This document shows positions 61,120 through 64,000 of a stretch of 64,000 nucleotides of DNA, one piece after another. The notes under the pieces were generated by a model. That model was not told the DNA's origin and made no database searches. It saw only the letters and a program-made list of their open reading frames with translations. Position 1 is the stretch's first letter; each line of letters begins with the position of its first letter. The DNA is from Paenibacillus solanacearum (GTDB lineage: Bacteria; Bacillota; Bacilli; Paenibacillales; NBRC-103111), in assembly GCF_910593845.1 (NCBI RefSeq), contig NZ_CAJVAS010000004.1, positions 62,001 to 126,000 of the forward strand, written 5' to 3'. Made by a program: the position numbers and the translations under genes.

Positions 61120-64000
61120 TTAATAACGACGTAAAGCAACCGTCTTGATCTGTTCGATAATCTTATCAATAATATCGAGACTCAAGTTGAGATTTTGGTT
61201 TTTTGAAAAATCAAAAAAAAGGTCATCCAACTCTTGTGCAATGCGATTATGTACCTGATTATTATCATGCCAATCAACCTTAGTGTGAATTCGTATAATT
61301 TCATCCATCCTCAAAGACAATTCGGCAATTATATCAGTATTTAAGCTGTTTTGTAGGACTTCACTTAATATATCCTTTGTCACACCGTAGAAAGCCTGGG
61401 CATTAGAATTCTTTTTAATCGAATCTGGATAATCCGCTGATGATTCACCATTCTGATAATCCTTCTTGATGTCATTCATTCTTTGCAGGTATTCAGCTTC
61501 CGATATCCGCTGTTCTTTATAAGCCTCAATCGCCTCTTTAATGCGTTCTGAAAACTTTTTATAATACGCGGGATTTTCGTCCCATTTGGTATTAATACTT
61601 TTCGTCAAGCGAGTCCGAATAGCGTCAGCCTTAGCTCGTTTAGAGTCTAATCGTTCTAATTCTTCTTCAAACGCTTTTGCATTCAGGATATCCACTGGAT
61701 TCGTTATGCGAATAATTTCCTCAGCGGAAATGTAATTATCCATTAACTTCTGCATCTTTGCTTCGTATTCTTTATGGTCAATTGAATCTGAATACCTTAG
61801 CTTTACACTTTTGCGAAGTTCCTGAAAGAATTTCAAATCCCCTTTATACTTTTTCAGTTCTTCAAGCGGAAGTGCATTATAGATCTTTTCGGATTCTAAC
61901 GCTATCCCAAGATTTTGAGCAAACTTGCTTAGAACGCCATAAAATTCTTCACGACGCTCTTCGTCCTCTAGCCAAACCTCATACTCTTCAGTATCCTGCT
62001 TATTCTTGATAGGTGCAAAGATTTGGAGAAGATCCGAATGATACTGCCTTAATGAACCGATAACGCTGATTACATCATAGATGGCACCTTTTAGATCGTT
62101 TGGATCAAAGTTTTCCAAACCAGCTCCAGAGTACATTTCCATTGCTTGGTCAAGCCTTACCAAAAGCCCCCTATAATCAATGATAAAACCATAATCTTTA
62201 CCTTCATACAAGCGGTTTACCCTGGCAATCGCTTGAAGTAAAGTATGTTCCTTCATCGGCTTATCAATATATAAAACAGTTGCTCTTGGTGCATCAAAGC
62301 CTGTGAGTAGTTTGTCTACCACGATTAACAGATCAATTTCATCGCCATGAATAAATTCTTCCTTGATCGCATCTTCATAGGCTTCATCGTCACCATAACG
62401 ATCCATCATACGCTTCCAAAAACTTTGCACCTTATCCTTGGAAACCTCATCAACAGCTTCATACCCCTCCCTTTGATCCGGCGGAGAAATTACGACAGCA
62501 CAGTTAAGGTCATCAAGTTCTTCAAATGACTCTAAGTAACGAATAGCCTCGATTTTACTATTTGTCGCAAACATAGCCTTAAACTGGCTTCCTTGCGTCT
62601 TATAGTTGTCTACAAAGTGCTGATTAATATCAAAGGCAATCATGCTAATCCGTTGATTCGAGGAAGCAATTCGTTCAAATTGACTCCACTTCTTCATCAC
62701 TTCATCTTTTTGTTTATCATTTAGATTTCGAGTTATCATGTCCAAACGTGCATCAATGGCTTTTTGATTAACGGTCTGATCAACCATTTTCCCTTCGTAC
62801 AGAAGGGGAACAATAGCCTTATCTCTCACCCCATCAGCAATAGTGTAAGTATGGATGAGTTTCCCAAACTTGACCATCGTACTTTTCTCTTTTTTCATCA
62901 GCGGTGTTCCTGTAAAGCCAAGGTAACATGCGTTGGGAAACACTTTCTTCATCTTGATATGTAATTCCCCGTACTGAGTTCTATGAGATTCATCGACCAA
63001 AATAAAGATGTCCCTTGATTCCACGGGCTTTTGCTTTGTAGATGCGGTATCAAATTTATGTACAAGTGTCGTTACAATATCCGCATTGTTGTCATTAATC
63101 AAATCAACTAGGTGAGTACCGGAAGCAGCACGACTCGCTTTTAGTCTAGTATGGTTAAAGGTTTTATGAATTTGCTTATCCAACTCAACCCGATCCGTCA
63201 CAACAACAACTTTTGGATTGTACTTAACCAACTCAGAAAGAATGTATTTGGCAAGCATCACCATCGTCAAACTCTTACCGGAACCTTGGGTATGCCAAAT
63301 GACACCTGATTGCCGATTGCCGCTCTCGTCACGTTCCTGAATTGTATTGATGATTTCTTTTATGGCAAAGTATTGCTGGTAACGGGTGACTTTCTTTACG
63401 TCTTTATCAAACAAAGTGAAATACCGACTCAGTTCCAATAGACGTTCAGGATGAAACAGAGAGATGATGTTTTGATCCTGCATCGTTGGCAATCGATCTG
63501 TTACCGTCTTTTCCAACAAACCTTCCAACCACTCTTCTCGCTCTTCTTTCCAAATCGACCAAAATTTCTTAGGCGTATTGCATGTTGCATACTTTGTTTC
63601 GTTTTTATTTGTAGCCATTACCATTTGAACGAACTTAAACAATTGAGGAGCATAATCTTTCCCTTGATTTCGAATCATCTGGCTGATCCCCTGCTCCATC
63701 GAGATCGATGACTTCTTGCACTCGATGACAACAATAGGAATCCCATTTACAAACAGGACAATATCGGGACGTACTATCCCTCGCCCATCCATTCGTTCAA
63801 CTGAAAACTCCTCTACCACCTGGAAAACGTTATTCCCAAAGTTATCCCAATCGATATACTGAATCGTAAATGATTTCTTGGATCCATCCGGTAGAAACTC
63901 TGTGTAGCTTCGACCTAACATTAACGTCTCAAAAATCTTCTCGTTTGTTTTGACGAGTCCATCCGTTAAAGGCTCATCCAAATCCCGAATCGCTTGCTGA
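61120..64000 (-). CDS. hsdR: Type I restriction endonuclease, HsdR subunit (N-terminus outside the window)
   Basis: About 960 C-terminal residues are in the window; the frame stays open to the right edge, and the TTG at 63981 is not a convincing start. Nuclease motif: RPDIVLFVNGIPIVVIECKKSS (PD-ExK). Motor: Walker A TQGSGKSLTMVML, DESHRTQYG (motif II), GFTGTPLMKKE (motif III) and VDKLLTGFDAPRATVLYIDKPMKEH late helicase motif. A helical C-terminal domain follows, the part that meets the methyltransferase core. HsdM and HsdS are expected just beyond the window. Catalytic residues look intact. Confidence 0.92.
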   Translation of the reverse strand, partial: QQAIRDLDEPLTDGLVKTNEKIFETLMLGRSYTEFLPDGSKKSFTIQYIDWDNFGNNVFQVVEEFSVERMDGRGIVRPDIVLFVNGIPIVVIECKKSSISMEQGISQMIRNQGKDYAPQLFKFVQMVMATNKNETKYATCNTPKKFWSIWKEEREEWLEGLLEKTVTDRLPTMQDQNIISLFHPERLLELSRYFTLFDKDVKKVTRYQQYFAIKEIINTIQERDESGNRQSGVIWHTQGSGKSLTMVMLAKYILSELVKYNPKVVVVTDRVELDKQIHKTFNHTRLKASRAASGTHLVDLINDNNADIVTTLVHKFDTASTKQKPVESRDIFILVDESHRTQYGELHIKMKKVFPNACYLGFTGTPLMKKEKSTMVKFGKLIHTYTIADGVRDKAIVPLLYEGKMVDQTVNQKAIDARLDMITRNLNDKQKDEVMKKWSQFERIASSNQRISMIAFDINQHFVDNYKTQGSQFKAMFATNSKIEAIRYLESFEELDDLNCAVVISPPDQREGYEAVDEVSKDKVQSFWKRMMDRYGDDEAYEDAIKEEFIHGDEIDLLIVVDKLLTGFDAPRATVLYIDKPMKEHTLLQAIARVNRLYEGKDYGFIIDYRGLLVRLDQAMEMYSGAGLENFDPNDLKGAIYDVISVIGSLRQYHSDLLQIFAPIKNKQDTEEYEVWLEDEERREEFYGVLSKFAQNLGIALESEKIYNALPLEELKKYKGDLKFFQELRKSVKLRYSDSIDHKEYEAKMQKLMDNYISAEEIIRITNPVDILNAKAFEEELERLDSKRAKADAIRTRLTKSINTKWDENPAYYKKFSERIKEAIEAYKEQRISEAEYLQRMNDIKKDYQNGESSADYPDSIKKNSNAQAFYGVTKDILSEVLQNSLNTDIIAELSLRMDEIIRIHTKVDWHDNNQVHNRIAQELDDLFFDFSKNQNLNLSLDIIDKIIEQIKTVALRRY

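Overview
The window looks like a chromosomal segment from a Gram-positive Bacillota, most likely a Paenibacillus or a close relative. I infer this from style rather than a database match: strong AGGAGG-type ribosome binding sites, frequent TTG/GTG starts, a T-box leader, an LPXTG protein with its sortase, a copper-amine-oxidase-N-domain protein, and many sugar-utilisation genes (GH43, GH97, Gfo/Idh/MocA oxidoreductases, solute-binding lipoproteins, LacI and AraC regulators). Most of the window is GC-rich. About 5.0-10.4 kb is clearly AT-richer, about 22.9-29.8 kb moderately so, and everything right of 50.98 kb is strongly AT-rich.

Left part. 1-4.9 kb: the end of a metallophosphatase, a large LPXTG surface protein and a class D-like sortase. 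5.0-10.4 kb: a three-gene operon (DNA methyltransferase, tandem-domain pterin-synthase-like protein, membrane GGDEF-EAL enzyme) with a divergent ComFB-family gene. 10.4-14.3 kb: two pentapeptide-repeat proteins, a copper-amine-oxidase-N protein, a small membrane protein and a LacI regulator. 14.6-28.8 kb: carbohydrate genes (beta-helix lipoprotein, two GH43 proteins, an ArsR-type regulator, two solute-binding lipoproteins without permeases, a glycerophosphodiesterase, an oxidoreductase/isomerase pair), followed by a divergent AraC regulator. 29.9-32.0 kb: a second-type methionyl-tRNA synthetase behind a Met-specifier T-box.

Centre. 32.0-41.9 kb is the most interesting regulated unit. A nine-kilobase operon encodes two ureohydrolase (agmatinase-family) paralogues, one frameshifted, an oligopeptide/opine-type ABC importer and an MFS transporter. 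It starts from a consensus promoter whose leader carries two hexaloop hairpins, the second mutually exclusive with an intrinsic terminator. This is the layout of an ANTAR antitermination target, and an ANTAR-domain protein is encoded divergently next to it. 42.0-50.4 kb: GH97 with an AraC regulator, a PhyH dioxygenase, and a LacI/Gfo-Idh/MBL/solute-binding cluster.

Right part. At about 50.98 kb an isochorismatase-family gene is cut off and the base composition drops abruptly: this is the edge of a defence island that runs past the window end. It holds an Abi/HEPN-like protein with an XRE regulator, a DGQHR-domain (DndB-like) protein, a Vsr-like nuclease, a HEPN-like protein with a repetitive coiled tail, a CBASS pair (2TM-SAVED effector plus CD-NTase with an AGS-C-like tail), a GIY-YIG nuclease, a YgjP-type metallopeptidase and a type I restriction HsdR subunit. 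No rRNA, tRNA, CRISPR array, transposase or integrase was recognised.
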